From Lysobacteraceae bacterium (lineage in GTDB: Bacteria > Pseudomonadota > Gammaproteobacteria > Xanthomonadales > Xanthomonadaceae): a stretch of 64,000 nt of DNA. A program made the position numbers and the translations under genes. Positions 9,690 through 17,563 of this stretch are shown here, in pieces. The notes under the pieces were generated by a model. It saw only the letters and a program-made list of their open reading frames with translations. It ran no database searches and was not told where the DNA came from. Position 1 is the stretch's first letter, and each line of letters opens with the position of its first letter. The stretch is from assembly GCA_008015095.1 (NCBI GenBank), contig SSEV01000021.1, positions 1 to 64,000 on the forward strand, in the 5' to 3' direction.

Positions 9690-10937
9690 TCACGCTCGAC
9701 GCATCGCTGGCCATTGCAGGTAGGTCGCCGCGCGCCACAGCCATTCGGCCGGACCATAACGGAAGCGCGCCAGCCACCAGCGGCTGACAAGAACCTGCAG
9801 CGCGAACAGGGCCAGCGCGAACGCCGGCTGCCACGCGCGCGGCAGTCGCTCGAAGTATCCGAGGCCGTAGCCATAAAAAATCAACGTGCAGATCACCGAC
9901 TGCCCCAGATAATTGCTCAGCGCCATCCGCCCCGCTGGCGCGGTCAGCCGCAGGGCCGGGGCCAGCGGCGAAGACAATCCACGTAAAATCCAGGCGAGAT
10001 AGCCCAGGCACATCAACAACCCACCGCACATCGCCAAGCCGCCACTGACGCCGCTCACCAAATCAAGCCGATCATAGGCCTGCGTGGGCACCATCGCGAA
10101 CGAGCACGACATCATGCCGAGTCCCACCGGCACGCCGATCCAGCGCAGACCTGCGAACAGTCGCTGAAAATCCTGTGGCCGTTCGATCGCCCCGCTGCGC
10201 ACGAACCAGGCGCCAAGCAGGAACATGCCGAGAATCTGCCCGCCGATAAACATCAGCAAAGCCAGATTGAATACCGCGTCCGTCGCCCGCTGCGCCACCG
10301 CATCCCAATAGCCGCCGCTGCCATACGCCACACGCTGCGCATCAAGCAACTGCCGCATTTCGTCGCCCTGCTGCTGCAGGGCCTTGCTCATTTCCGCAGC
10401 GATGGTCGGCTCCAGGCTGGCGAGCCAGCCAAGCACGCCAAATCCCACCATCATCGCCACCGCGAACAGATAGCAACCGATCGCCCAATAAGGCAGTTGC
10501 CGCGATGGAACACCACGAAAGATCACCAGCATCGGGAAAGCGATCAGTGCGTACGTGGTCAGGATATCGCCCGACCAGATCAACAGGGCATGGATCAGGC
10601 CGATCAGCAGCAACGCCAGGATCCTACGCAGATACAGCATGAAGAATGGTCGCCCTGCGACTTCGGCGCGATGGCTCATCACCGCGAACCCCATACCGAA
10701 CAGCAGCGAGAACAGCAGGTAGAACTTGCCCTGCACCAGGACGTAGATCGCGGCGTCGACGAGTCGGTCGGCCCCATGCAAGGCCGGGTCGAGACCGGTG
10801 ACCGCCGCCAGCAGCGGCCCGACAAAGGCCTCGATATTCATCAGCAGAATGCCGAATAGCGCCACGCCGCGCAGCACATCCATGGCTTCGATGCGCTCGG
10901 CGGCGGGAATCGGTTGGAGCGACTCAGTCGAGCTCAT
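9690..10937 (-). CDS. DUF418 / YeiB-like multi-spanning membrane protein
   Basis: RIEAMDVLRGVALFGILLMNIEAF…; C-terminal GRMALSNYLGQSVICTLIFYGYGLGYF…RYGPAEWLWRAATY, characteristic of the YeiB/DUF418 family. Confidence 0.9.
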   Translation of the reverse strand: MSSTESLQPIPAAERIEAMDVLRGVALFGILLMNIEAFVGPLLAAVTGLDPALHGADRLVDAAIYVLVQGKFYLLFSLLFGMGFAVMSHRAEVAGRPFFMLYLRRILALLLIGLIHALLIWSGDILTTYALIAFPMLVIFRGVPSRQLPYWAIGCYLFAVAMMVGFGVLGWLASLEPTIAAEMSKALQQQGDEMRQLLDAQRVAYGSGGYWDAVAQRATDAVFNLALLMFIGGQILGMFLLGAWFVRSGAIERPQDFQRLFAGLRWIGVPVGLGMMSCSFAMVPTQAYDRLDLVSGVSGGLAMCGGLLMCLGYLAWILRGLSSPLAPALRLTAPAGRMALSNYLGQSVICTLIFYGYGLGYFERLPRAWQPAFALALFALQVLVSRWWLARFRYGPAEWLWRAATYLQWPAMRRA

Positions 10938-11081
10938 GGCGAAATCCGGAATCGGCAGGCCGTCTATGTTCTCGCAAACGGCGCCCACCGCAAGTGCGGG
11001 ATGCGAAGAACGACCTGATGGCGTCCATCGCTTGGCTTCGCCGCATGGGAGCATCGGCCACCGCCGTCGGCGGAATCGCGA

Positions 11082-12131
11082 TCAGGCTGCGATAATGATC
11101 GGGCGCTCGCCTCTTTCGTGCATTTCGCCGATAACGAACAAGGCTTGACCCTGCCGTTGCGCCAGAGACGACACCGCAGGCAAAGCATCGGCGGCAACCG
11201 TGATCAGCAAGCCGCCATTGGTCTGCGGGTCGCACAACAGCCGCAACTTCCATTCGGGAATGGTCGGACTTGCCGACACGTCCGCGCCGTAATGCGCATA
11301 GTTTCTTTTGGCCCCGCCGGTCTGGCGACCGCTCTCGGCCAAACCCACGGCCGCTGCCATCAGAGGAATTTCGGAGATGACGACGCGCGCGGTCGTTCCC
11401 GCGCCTAGCGCCATCTCGTGCAAATGGCCGATCAACCCGAAACCGGTGACGTCGGTCATGGCGGAAACGCCCTCGACTCCCGATACGATCGCGCCGAACG
11501 AATTCAACGTCGTAACGATACCCATCGCTGCCGCGTAGTGAGGGGACGTCTCCTCGAAACCCGCGATGCGATCCTTGATGGCGGACACTACAAGACCGAC
11601 ACCGATTGGCTTGGTCAGCGCGATGACATCCCCGGGGCGGGACGTGCTGTTCCTCAACATCCTCCGCGCTTCGACCTGCCCGATCACCGACAGACCGAAA
11701 ATCGGCTCCGACAAGTTGATCGAATGCCCACCGGCGATGGGGATTCCCGCCTCCGTGCAGGCCGATCGCGCGCCGTCCAGCACCTTCCGGATGACGTCAT
11801 CGTCGAGCTTGTCGGTCGGAAATCCCAGGATGGCGGTGGCCAACAACGGTTCCCCTCCCATCGCATAGATATCGGATATCGCGTTGCACGATGCGATCCG
11901 TCCCCACAGCAGCGGATCATCGACGATAGGTGGAAAGAAATCGAGCGAAGTCAGCGCGACCTGTCCGTCACGGATGCGGAAAGCCGCGGAATCCTCGTTT
12001 CCCTCGCGACCGACGAGCAACCACGGCAACGGCTCGCTGCGATCAGGCGCGCCGCCCAATAATTGTTTCAGATGCCCGGGCGCGATCTTGCAACCGCAGC
12101 CGCCGCCCATGGTGAGATCGGTCAATCGCAT
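11082..12131 (-). CDS. selD: Selenide, water dikinase (Cys-type)
   Basis: From ATG 12131: MRLTDLTMGGGCGCKIAPGHL…; TSLDFFPPIVDDPLLWGRIASCNAISDIYAMGG; DVTGFGLIGHLHEMA; DPQTNGGLL. Confidence 0.93.
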   Translation of the reverse strand: MRLTDLTMGGGCGCKIAPGHLKQLLGGAPDRSEPLPWLLVGREGNEDSAAFRIRDGQVALTSLDFFPPIVDDPLLWGRIASCNAISDIYAMGGEPLLATAILGFPTDKLDDDVIRKVLDGARSACTEAGIPIAGGHSINLSEPIFGLSVIGQVEARRMLRNSTSRPGDVIALTKPIGVGLVVSAIKDRIAGFEETSPHYAAAMGIVTTLNSFGAIVSGVEGVSAMTDVTGFGLIGHLHEMALGAGTTARVVISEIPLMAAAVGLAESGRQTGGAKRNYAHYGADVSASPTIPEWKLRLLCDPQTNGGLLITVAADALPAVSSLAQRQGQALFVIGEMHERGERPIIIAA

Positions 12132-12584
12132 AGCACCCTTCCTTGTTTGCGCTCGAAGTGCACGAGCCGTCAATACCTGATTATTTACGGATCGACTTCG
12201 TCGATACCGATGCGCAGTCTCAAAGCGCCACCGCATCGCGAATGTTACCGGAGGAATGCTACCGGACAGTCGCCCCATAGCGACACACTGCCGCGCTGAA
12301 CCGTCCATATGGCATCGGAATCGCATCCAAGGCGTCGTTCGAATTCCGGTCTCAGTTCGCCTTGCGCCGGCATGGCATCGGCCCGCCCCCGCACAAAAAA
12401 TCATATGGCGTTGTTTTAACAGGAATTTGCTTACCCGCCGAACGGTGCGATAGAATGCAACCGCATTGATGGCTAACAGCCATACGGCCGATGACCAAAG
12501 ACGTTTCGGATCGAGAGACTGTCTGACATCGATACGATGGCCATCATGGTTTGCCGCCATTTGCGGAACGATCCATTCGCAGAC

Positions 12585-12735
12585 CGTTGAACACGGTTTG
12601 TTCGCGCAGTCACGGAGGGCTGCGCCGACGAAGCAAGCGCGTAAGCGATTGATTCGTCGCGAGCGAATCCGGGGATGCGCCGGACTCGCGACTTGTAAAA
12701 CGCACAGGACGTGTGTGTTTCAACAGTCTGTCAGG
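12585..12735. repeat. Dispersed noncoding repeat copy R1
   Basis: accgttgaacacggtttgtt…ggctgcgccgacgaagcaagcgcg…aaacgcacaggacgtgtgtgtttcaacagtctgtcagg; imperfect but collinear with 15069-15297. Confidence 0.75.
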
Positions 12736-12984
12736 GGGAATTGGATGACCCGTCGGGAACAATCGCGCTGGCGCTTCCGCCAACCGTATTTTGGCTTATC
12801 GGACTCGAACCGAGCTTTTGCCGTCTCTGGAATTCCCCGCCTTGCGCTCGTATTGAACGGAGCGGTTGCAAAAGACCCTGGCGGCGGCCTCTCGCCTTTT
12901 CATCCAGGCGGGCCACATCTCGCGAAGGCATAACGCGATAAGCGCGCCGCGACCAAAGTCCCTCTAATCCGCCATTCAATTCTC

Positions 12985-13563
12985 ATGGCTCGATCACACA
13001 TGCGCATCGGCATCGTCCACGGCAGGTTCCAACCCATTCACAAAGGCCATCTCGATGGCTATATCAAGCCTGCCTGGCAACAGTGCGGTCAGCTGATCGT
13101 CGGCATCACGAACCCCGACCCGACGCATACCCTTCCCGACCCTGTCAATGTTTCCCGCACCGCGGCGCAGAACAACCCCTTGACTTTTTACGAGCGCTTG
13201 TCGCTGGTGCAAACCGCATTGAGCGGGATAGGCATCGACAGCGCCGATTTCCGCATTGTGCCGTTCCCGATCAATTTCCCACAGTTGCTGCGCTACTACC
13301 TGCCCGATGGCGCAACGCATTTTCTTACCATTTTCGACGAATGGGGCAGGCGAAAACGCGCTTTTCTCGAACAGCACGGCCACAAGGTGCACGTATTGGA
13401 AGAATCCGACATCAACAAGAAGAAAATTTCTTCGACAGAAGTGAGAAACAGGATTCTGAAAGGACAACGCTGGCAGGAACTGGTTCCGGAGCCTTGCCAT
13501 CACCTGCTCAGCTCGATGGACATCAAAGACCGCATTCAAAGACAAAGGGAGATTGGACGTTGA
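12985..13563 (+). CDS. Locus B gene 1: NadM-like (archaeal-type) nicotinamide-nucleotide adenylyltransferase family protein
   Basis: IGIVHGRFQPIHKGHLDGYI (GRFQPxHxGH) and KKKISSTEVRNRIL (ISSTxxR). Confidence 0.88.
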   Translation: MARSHMRIGIVHGRFQPIHKGHLDGYIKPAWQQCGQLIVGITNPDPTHTLPDPVNVSRTAAQNNPLTFYERLSLVQTALSGIGIDSADFRIVPFPINFPQLLRYYLPDGATHFLTIFDEWGRRKRAFLEQHGHKVHVLEESDINKKKISSTEVRNRILKGQRWQELVPEPCHHLLSSMDIKDRIQRQREIGR

Positions 13564-14405
13564 ACCGTTTGGCCTCGCTATCCATCCCTATACTTCTGGC
13601 GATCCTTTCAGAATGGATCTCTAGCTTGCTGCCAGTACCCAATGAACTTAAGCCGTTTTCTTGGCTTGCCATCCTATCTCTGTCATTGATTGCATTGCTT
13701 CATCTCAACCATAGATGGTTCATCGCCTACTTGAAGCTGTACACGGTCGCTAACATCCGCGGCCTATGGAGCGGCGAAGCGCTGAACAGATCGCTGACGC
13801 GCGACTACGAGAATTCGTCCCGCGTCGACATCAAAGTGACCCGCGGCTTCGGGCTGTTTCTTGAAAGCGACGGGGTCTTCAAGAAGCTGATTCTCGACCG
13901 GAAGAGCAAAGAAGACCGGAAGGTCAGAATTCTCCTTCATTACCCATGCTTGGAATCCGACCATTTGATCAGACGCGCCGAGGCGAACAACAAACTGCCG
14001 ACAGACTATGTCGACGATTTGTTCTGGGTGCTGAGAGCGCTGTTCCTCCACAGCCGCGATCCAAACAACAAAGAAACCATCATCATCCGCTTTTATTTGT
14101 CGGACAAGGATTCGGAATGGAGATTCTATGTCCTGGAGGACGATGACGGAAAAAAGACCTTGTATTTCAATCACTACAACAAATCCACGTCCGGGGCGAA
14201 ATCCAGGATGTTGAAAGTGCTCGCGGGGAACTACTCCCTATGCGACGAATTGGTTAATACGTTCAATGAATTGTTCGACAACGAGTCTCACGAGATCGTC
14301 ACCAACCACCAGAATCCTTTGTTATCAAAATCCGACCTGTGCGGACACCCCGGATGCAAAGAAGCAATCACCCAATCATTCCAAAAGCATTTTAGAAATG
14401 GCTGA
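13560..14405 (+). CDS. Locus B gene 2: two-TM protein with cytosolic sensor-like (possibly PLD-like) domain
   Basis: TTG start overlapping the TGA of gene 1 (tTGA); TM SIPILLAILSEWISSLL and FSWLAILSLSLIALLHL; soluble part VRILLHYPCLESD…IIIRFYLSDKDSEWRFYVLEDDDGKKTLYFNHYN. Confidence 0.75.
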   Translation: MNRLASLSIPILLAILSEWISSLLPVPNELKPFSWLAILSLSLIALLHLNHRWFIAYLKLYTVANIRGLWSGEALNRSLTRDYENSSRVDIKVTRGFGLFLESDGVFKKLILDRKSKEDRKVRILLHYPCLESDHLIRRAEANNKLPTDYVDDLFWVLRALFLHSRDPNNKETIIIRFYLSDKDSEWRFYVLEDDDGKKTLYFNHYNKSTSGAKSRMLKVLAGNYSLCDELVNTFNELFDNESHEIVTNHQNPLLSKSDLCGHPGCKEAITQSFQKHFRNG

Positions 14406-15012
14406 CACTATCGAAATCGTCAAAGACGAAGTCTTGTATTCCGGCAAGCTGCTCGATCTCGTCGCGCGAACCCTTCGCGTATCCAAAAGCGGGAATTCCT
14501 TCGAATACGCTATCGAAGTCGCAAGACGCCCGCCGGGAGTGCGCCTGCTCGTCAAGCGCGACTCCCGTTATCTGCTGCTGAAAGAATTCCGCGCCGAGTT
14601 GGGCCGATGGGATTACCGCCTTGCCGGGGGCAAGGTGTTCGAATCGCAATCCGACCACTTGGATTTTCTCCGTTCAGGCGAAGATCTTGGTCGAAGACTG
14701 CTGGCGGCCGCGACCGCCGAAGCGCGGGAAGAGCTTGGGATCGCTATCGAGTCCGCGCACCTGTTTCGGAAATCCAGCGCCGGCGCCACCGTAGATTGGG
14801 ATCTTTATTTCTTCGAGGTAGACGAATTCACGCCCCTTGAATCCGGCCCTCAACCGGAAGCAACCGAATTGCTGAAAGCGGAATGGCGCACGCAGGAAGA
14901 GGTTCTGCAACTGATCAAAGACGATCTTTTTTCGGAAGATCGGTCGATAGGCGTTTTTTTGCAGCACATGCTAACGAGCGGGAAATCCTTGATATGCGTC
15001 GATCCAATCTGA
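14398..15012 (+). CDS. Locus B gene 3: Nudix hydrolase
   Basis: 8-nt overlap with gene 2; WDYRLAGGKVFES…LLAAATAEAREELGIAIESAHLF is a Nudix box with insertion; WDLYFFEVDEFTP. Confidence 0.85.
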   Translation: MADTIEIVKDEVLYSGKLLDLVARTLRVSKSGNSFEYAIEVARRPPGVRLLVKRDSRYLLLKEFRAELGRWDYRLAGGKVFESQSDHLDFLRSGEDLGRRLLAAATAEAREELGIAIESAHLFRKSSAGATVDWDLYFFEVDEFTPLESGPQPEATELLKAEWRTQEEVLQLIKDDLFSEDRSIGVFLQHMLTSGKSLICVDPI

Positions 15013-15068
15013 CAAGTGCGGCTACTGAGAGGAAATGACACCGTGAACTGCAACGCGGTCTTGATTTA

Positions 15069-15297
15069 GCAAACCGCTGAAAAACGGTCTGCTAGCGCAA
15101 CCGGAGATGGCTGCGCCGACGAAGCGAGCGCGTCAGCGATGGATGCGTCGTGAGCGAGTCCGGGCATGGCCCAGACTGGCGAATTGGCTGCACCGGCAGG
15201 CGCCGGTGCGCAGCCACGCTGGCCGCGAAGTGGCGAGCCGCATGGATGCGACAAGTCAAAAATGCACAGGAAGTGCGTTTTTCAACAGCCTGCCAAA
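15069..15297. repeat. Dispersed noncoding repeat copy R2 (with extra internal segment)
   Basis: aaaccgctgaaaaacggtctgctag…ggctgcgccgacgaagcgagcgcg…aatgcacaggaagtgcgtttttcaacagcctgcca; same orientation as R1. Confidence 0.75.
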
Positions 15298-15345
15298 TCG
15301 CATCCAACGTCTTTTCCCTACGCGCATATTTCAAGTTTCAAGCAG

Positions 15346-15966
15346 TCAATCCAACCCCTCGATTCCTTGCGCATGCTGCTCCGCTTCCAACTTCAATATC
15401 CGCTCGCGCAATCCCCATCGCTCAATACACTCCGCGACAGACGGGCTGACCATATCTTTCCATCGGTCATCTCCTTGCTTGATCAGCCGCCTGATAGTTC
15501 TGCCGTCGAATCCCATATGTCTGCTGTCCGGGATCACGGAAACGTCGTAACCTTCGTTGCGCAAGCGCCTTATTTTTTCGTCGTTCCAATCGTAAAGCCT
15601 CGTCGTGACGCAAGTCACTTCTTTCGGGATCGAATGTTGGATCAACGATGGAGTATCGATCGGGAATGGCGCGAACTCGATTCTGGCGCTGTCGATACCG
15701 AGGTCATCGCAACATCGGCGGACCAAGATGATGCGTTCCAGATAATTCAGGGGATTTGCCGTAGGCAGAACCCTGTGTTCGACACCAGGGTAGACATCCG
15801 AAACCGGCGTCGCTGCTGCGATTCCGACCACCACGTCATCCCAACCTCTCAGGCAAGCCTGGAGATACTCCGCATGTCCCAAATGGAACGGCTGGAACCT
15901 GCCATGGATACATGCTATTCGACGAATGTTTTGAAATCCCACGAATTTCCCTCGCACGAACGCCAC
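15346..15966 (-). CDS. Locus C gene 2: second, divergent NadM-like adenylyltransferase
   Basis: IACIHGRFQPFHLGHAEYLQACLRGWDDVVVGIAAA…ANPLNYLERIILVRR; C-terminal MGFDGRTIRRLIKQGDDRW. Overlaps the upstream CDS by about 50 nt, or less if a later start is used. Confidence 0.85.
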   Translation of the reverse strand: MAFVRGKFVGFQNIRRIACIHGRFQPFHLGHAEYLQACLRGWDDVVVGIAAATPVSDVYPGVEHRVLPTANPLNYLERIILVRRCCDDLGIDSARIEFAPFPIDTPSLIQHSIPKEVTCVTTRLYDWNDEKIRRLRNEGYDVSVIPDSRHMGFDGRTIRRLIKQGDDRWKDMVSPSVAECIERWGLRERILKLEAEQHAQGIEGLD

Positions 15967-16841
15967 ATCTGTTCGAAATAATCCTTCATCGCACCATAGA
16001 GTTCGAGGTCGTGCGCCCTGTTTTCCGAAGCTGAGATCTCGATATTCGGATTACTGAAGTTATCGTATTCGTTCTCGCCGAATTTCGCGGCGGTCTCCGT
16101 ATATTGACCGAAAAGGCATGATTTTCCATTCAGAAAAATCAATCTGAAGATGGGCTTCTGCGTGTAAAAGCGGACTTCGACATTCCCCGCATAGTTGCTC
16201 TTGATCAACTTGATCCTGGCCAAAGACGCGGTGATTCTTCCTCTGAATTCGTTTTTCGCCAGCCCTCTTCTCTGCGCTGTGTCCGCAACCCACTCAGCGT
16301 CGGGGTGAATGAGCAACAGCCTCACCGGTTGATGCGCGCTTCCGCACCTGTTGACCACTCCCCTGAAGACATCGACGTCCCTGGTGAGCTTATCGGCCCC
16401 GACCCCCATCATCATAAATTCCTTTGCAGCCGATTCGAGGATTTTCCTGTAATCGGCCATTCCAGGCTTGAGGGTCACGCCATGAATCCCCAGCACGTTG
16501 GCTTTCTTCGCGAACGACACGAGCGCTAGCCAGGAATAAGCAAAACGAAGGGCGTAAAACATCAAAGGGACAAAACTCAATATCACAATTACAACCCCAA
16601 GCCCACTGACCTTGTTGTCCTTCGTGACGGAATAAAGGCACAGCGCGGGGAACAGTGAAACGCCCAAAAAGCCGAAAAAGTCCTTATACAAGACTAGTTT
16701 TTGGTTTTTGTTTCTGAGGTAGCGGTCAAGCCATCGCAGAACGACGAGCAGCGCCGTCTGTATAATCAAAAAGAACAGCGATGCATAAAGATTCTGGGTG
16801 ATCGGAACGGCCCAATCTTCAGGTGTCCCCGGATAGTTCAT
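15915..16841 (-). CDS. Locus C gene 1: multi-TM protein with sensor-like (possibly PLD-like) cytosolic domain
   Basis: ATG at 16841 preceded by GGGGGAG; three N-terminal TM segments; FMMMGVGADKL…VRLLLIHPDAEWVADTA…VEVRFYTQKPIFRLIFLNGKSCLFGQYTE…MKDYFEQMW. Confidence 0.75.
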   Translation of the reverse strand: MNYPGTPEDWAVPITQNLYASLFFLIIQTALLVVLRWLDRYLRNKNQKLVLYKDFFGFLGVSLFPALCLYSVTKDNKVSGLGVVIVILSFVPLMFYALRFAYSWLALVSFAKKANVLGIHGVTLKPGMADYRKILESAAKEFMMMGVGADKLTRDVDVFRGVVNRCGSAHQPVRLLLIHPDAEWVADTAQRRGLAKNEFRGRITASLARIKLIKSNYAGNVEVRFYTQKPIFRLIFLNGKSCLFGQYTETAAKFGENEYDNFSNPNIEISASENRAHDLELYGAMKDYFEQMWRSCEGNSWDFKTFVE

Positions 16842-16973
16842 CGCTCCCCCTGATGCTCGCAGCGCAGTTGTTTCAGCCGAGACGCGCACTCCGTTCGGAC
16901 GCTGTCGCCAGACGTCTCCCGGCACATCCAGCCGTGGCGCGAGTCGGCAGGATACGGCTCCTCCTCGCGCAAA

Positions 16974-16998
16974 AGAAGACGGCCCGCGATGGGGCCGT
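16974..16998 (-). terminator. Rho-independent terminator of slyD
   Basis: On minus strand GACGGCCC-CATCGC-GGGCCGTC followed by TTCTTTT. Confidence 0.75.
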
Positions 16999-17033
16999 CG
17001 GATCGCCGCATGGCGGGCATGAAGCCCGTTGCG

Positions 17034-17513
17034 TCAGTGATGATGCCCGCCCTCGCCGTGCACATGACCGTGTTCGATTTCCTCGGCGCTGGCTTCGCGC
17101 ACATCGACCACTTCGATCTCGAAATGCAGATCCTTGCCGGCCATCGGGTGGTTCAGATCGACATCGACCACGCTCATGCCGACCTTTTCGATGGTGACCG
17201 CGCGCGGGCCGAAGTTGGTTTGCAACAGGACTTGCATCCCCGGGATCAGACGCTGCTCGCCGAAATGCTTTTTCGGGATGCGCTGAGTCAGGCCTTCGCG
17301 GCGTTCGCCATAGGCTTCGGCCGCCGGCACGTCGACTGCGAAGCTGTCACCGGCCTCGCGATCCTGCATCGCGTTCTCCAGGCCCGGGATGATCTGACCA
17401 TGGCCGATGAGGATCGTCAGGGGATCGCCGCCTTTGGAGCTTTCGCTGGCGGGCTGGCCGACTTCGGAAACGCTGTAGTGGAAGCGGACGACGCGGTCTT
17501 TTTCGATTTTCAT
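17034..17513 (-). CDS. slyD: FKBP-type peptidyl-prolyl isomerase SlyD-like
   Basis: MKIEKDRVVRFHYSVSE…LIGHGQIIPGLENAM…AYGERREGLTQRIPKKHF…NHPMAGKDLHFEIEVVDVREAS; His-rich tail. Confidence 0.93.
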   Translation of the reverse strand: MKIEKDRVVRFHYSVSEVGQPASESSKGGDPLTILIGHGQIIPGLENAMQDREAGDSFAVDVPAAEAYGERREGLTQRIPKKHFGEQRLIPGMQVLLQTNFGPRAVTIEKVGMSVVDVDLNHPMAGKDLHFEIEVVDVREASAEEIEHGHVHGEGGHHH

Positions 17514-17563
17514 GGAGAACCTGGAAATAGGGACGGACAGGGCCGGCTTGCCGCGGGCCGAGG

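Noticed and set aside
12731-12979. selC/tRNA-Sec or other complete tRNA near selD
   Set aside because: Only a T-arm-like stretch is present; no anticodon stem, acceptor stem or 90-nt fold can be assembled.
6536-16841. Classical CBASS, retron, Thoeris or restriction-modification system in the accessory region
   Set aside because: No CD-NTase (GS…DxD) motif, reverse transcriptase, TIR/SIR2, SAVED, methylase or nuclease signature was recognised in the three loci.
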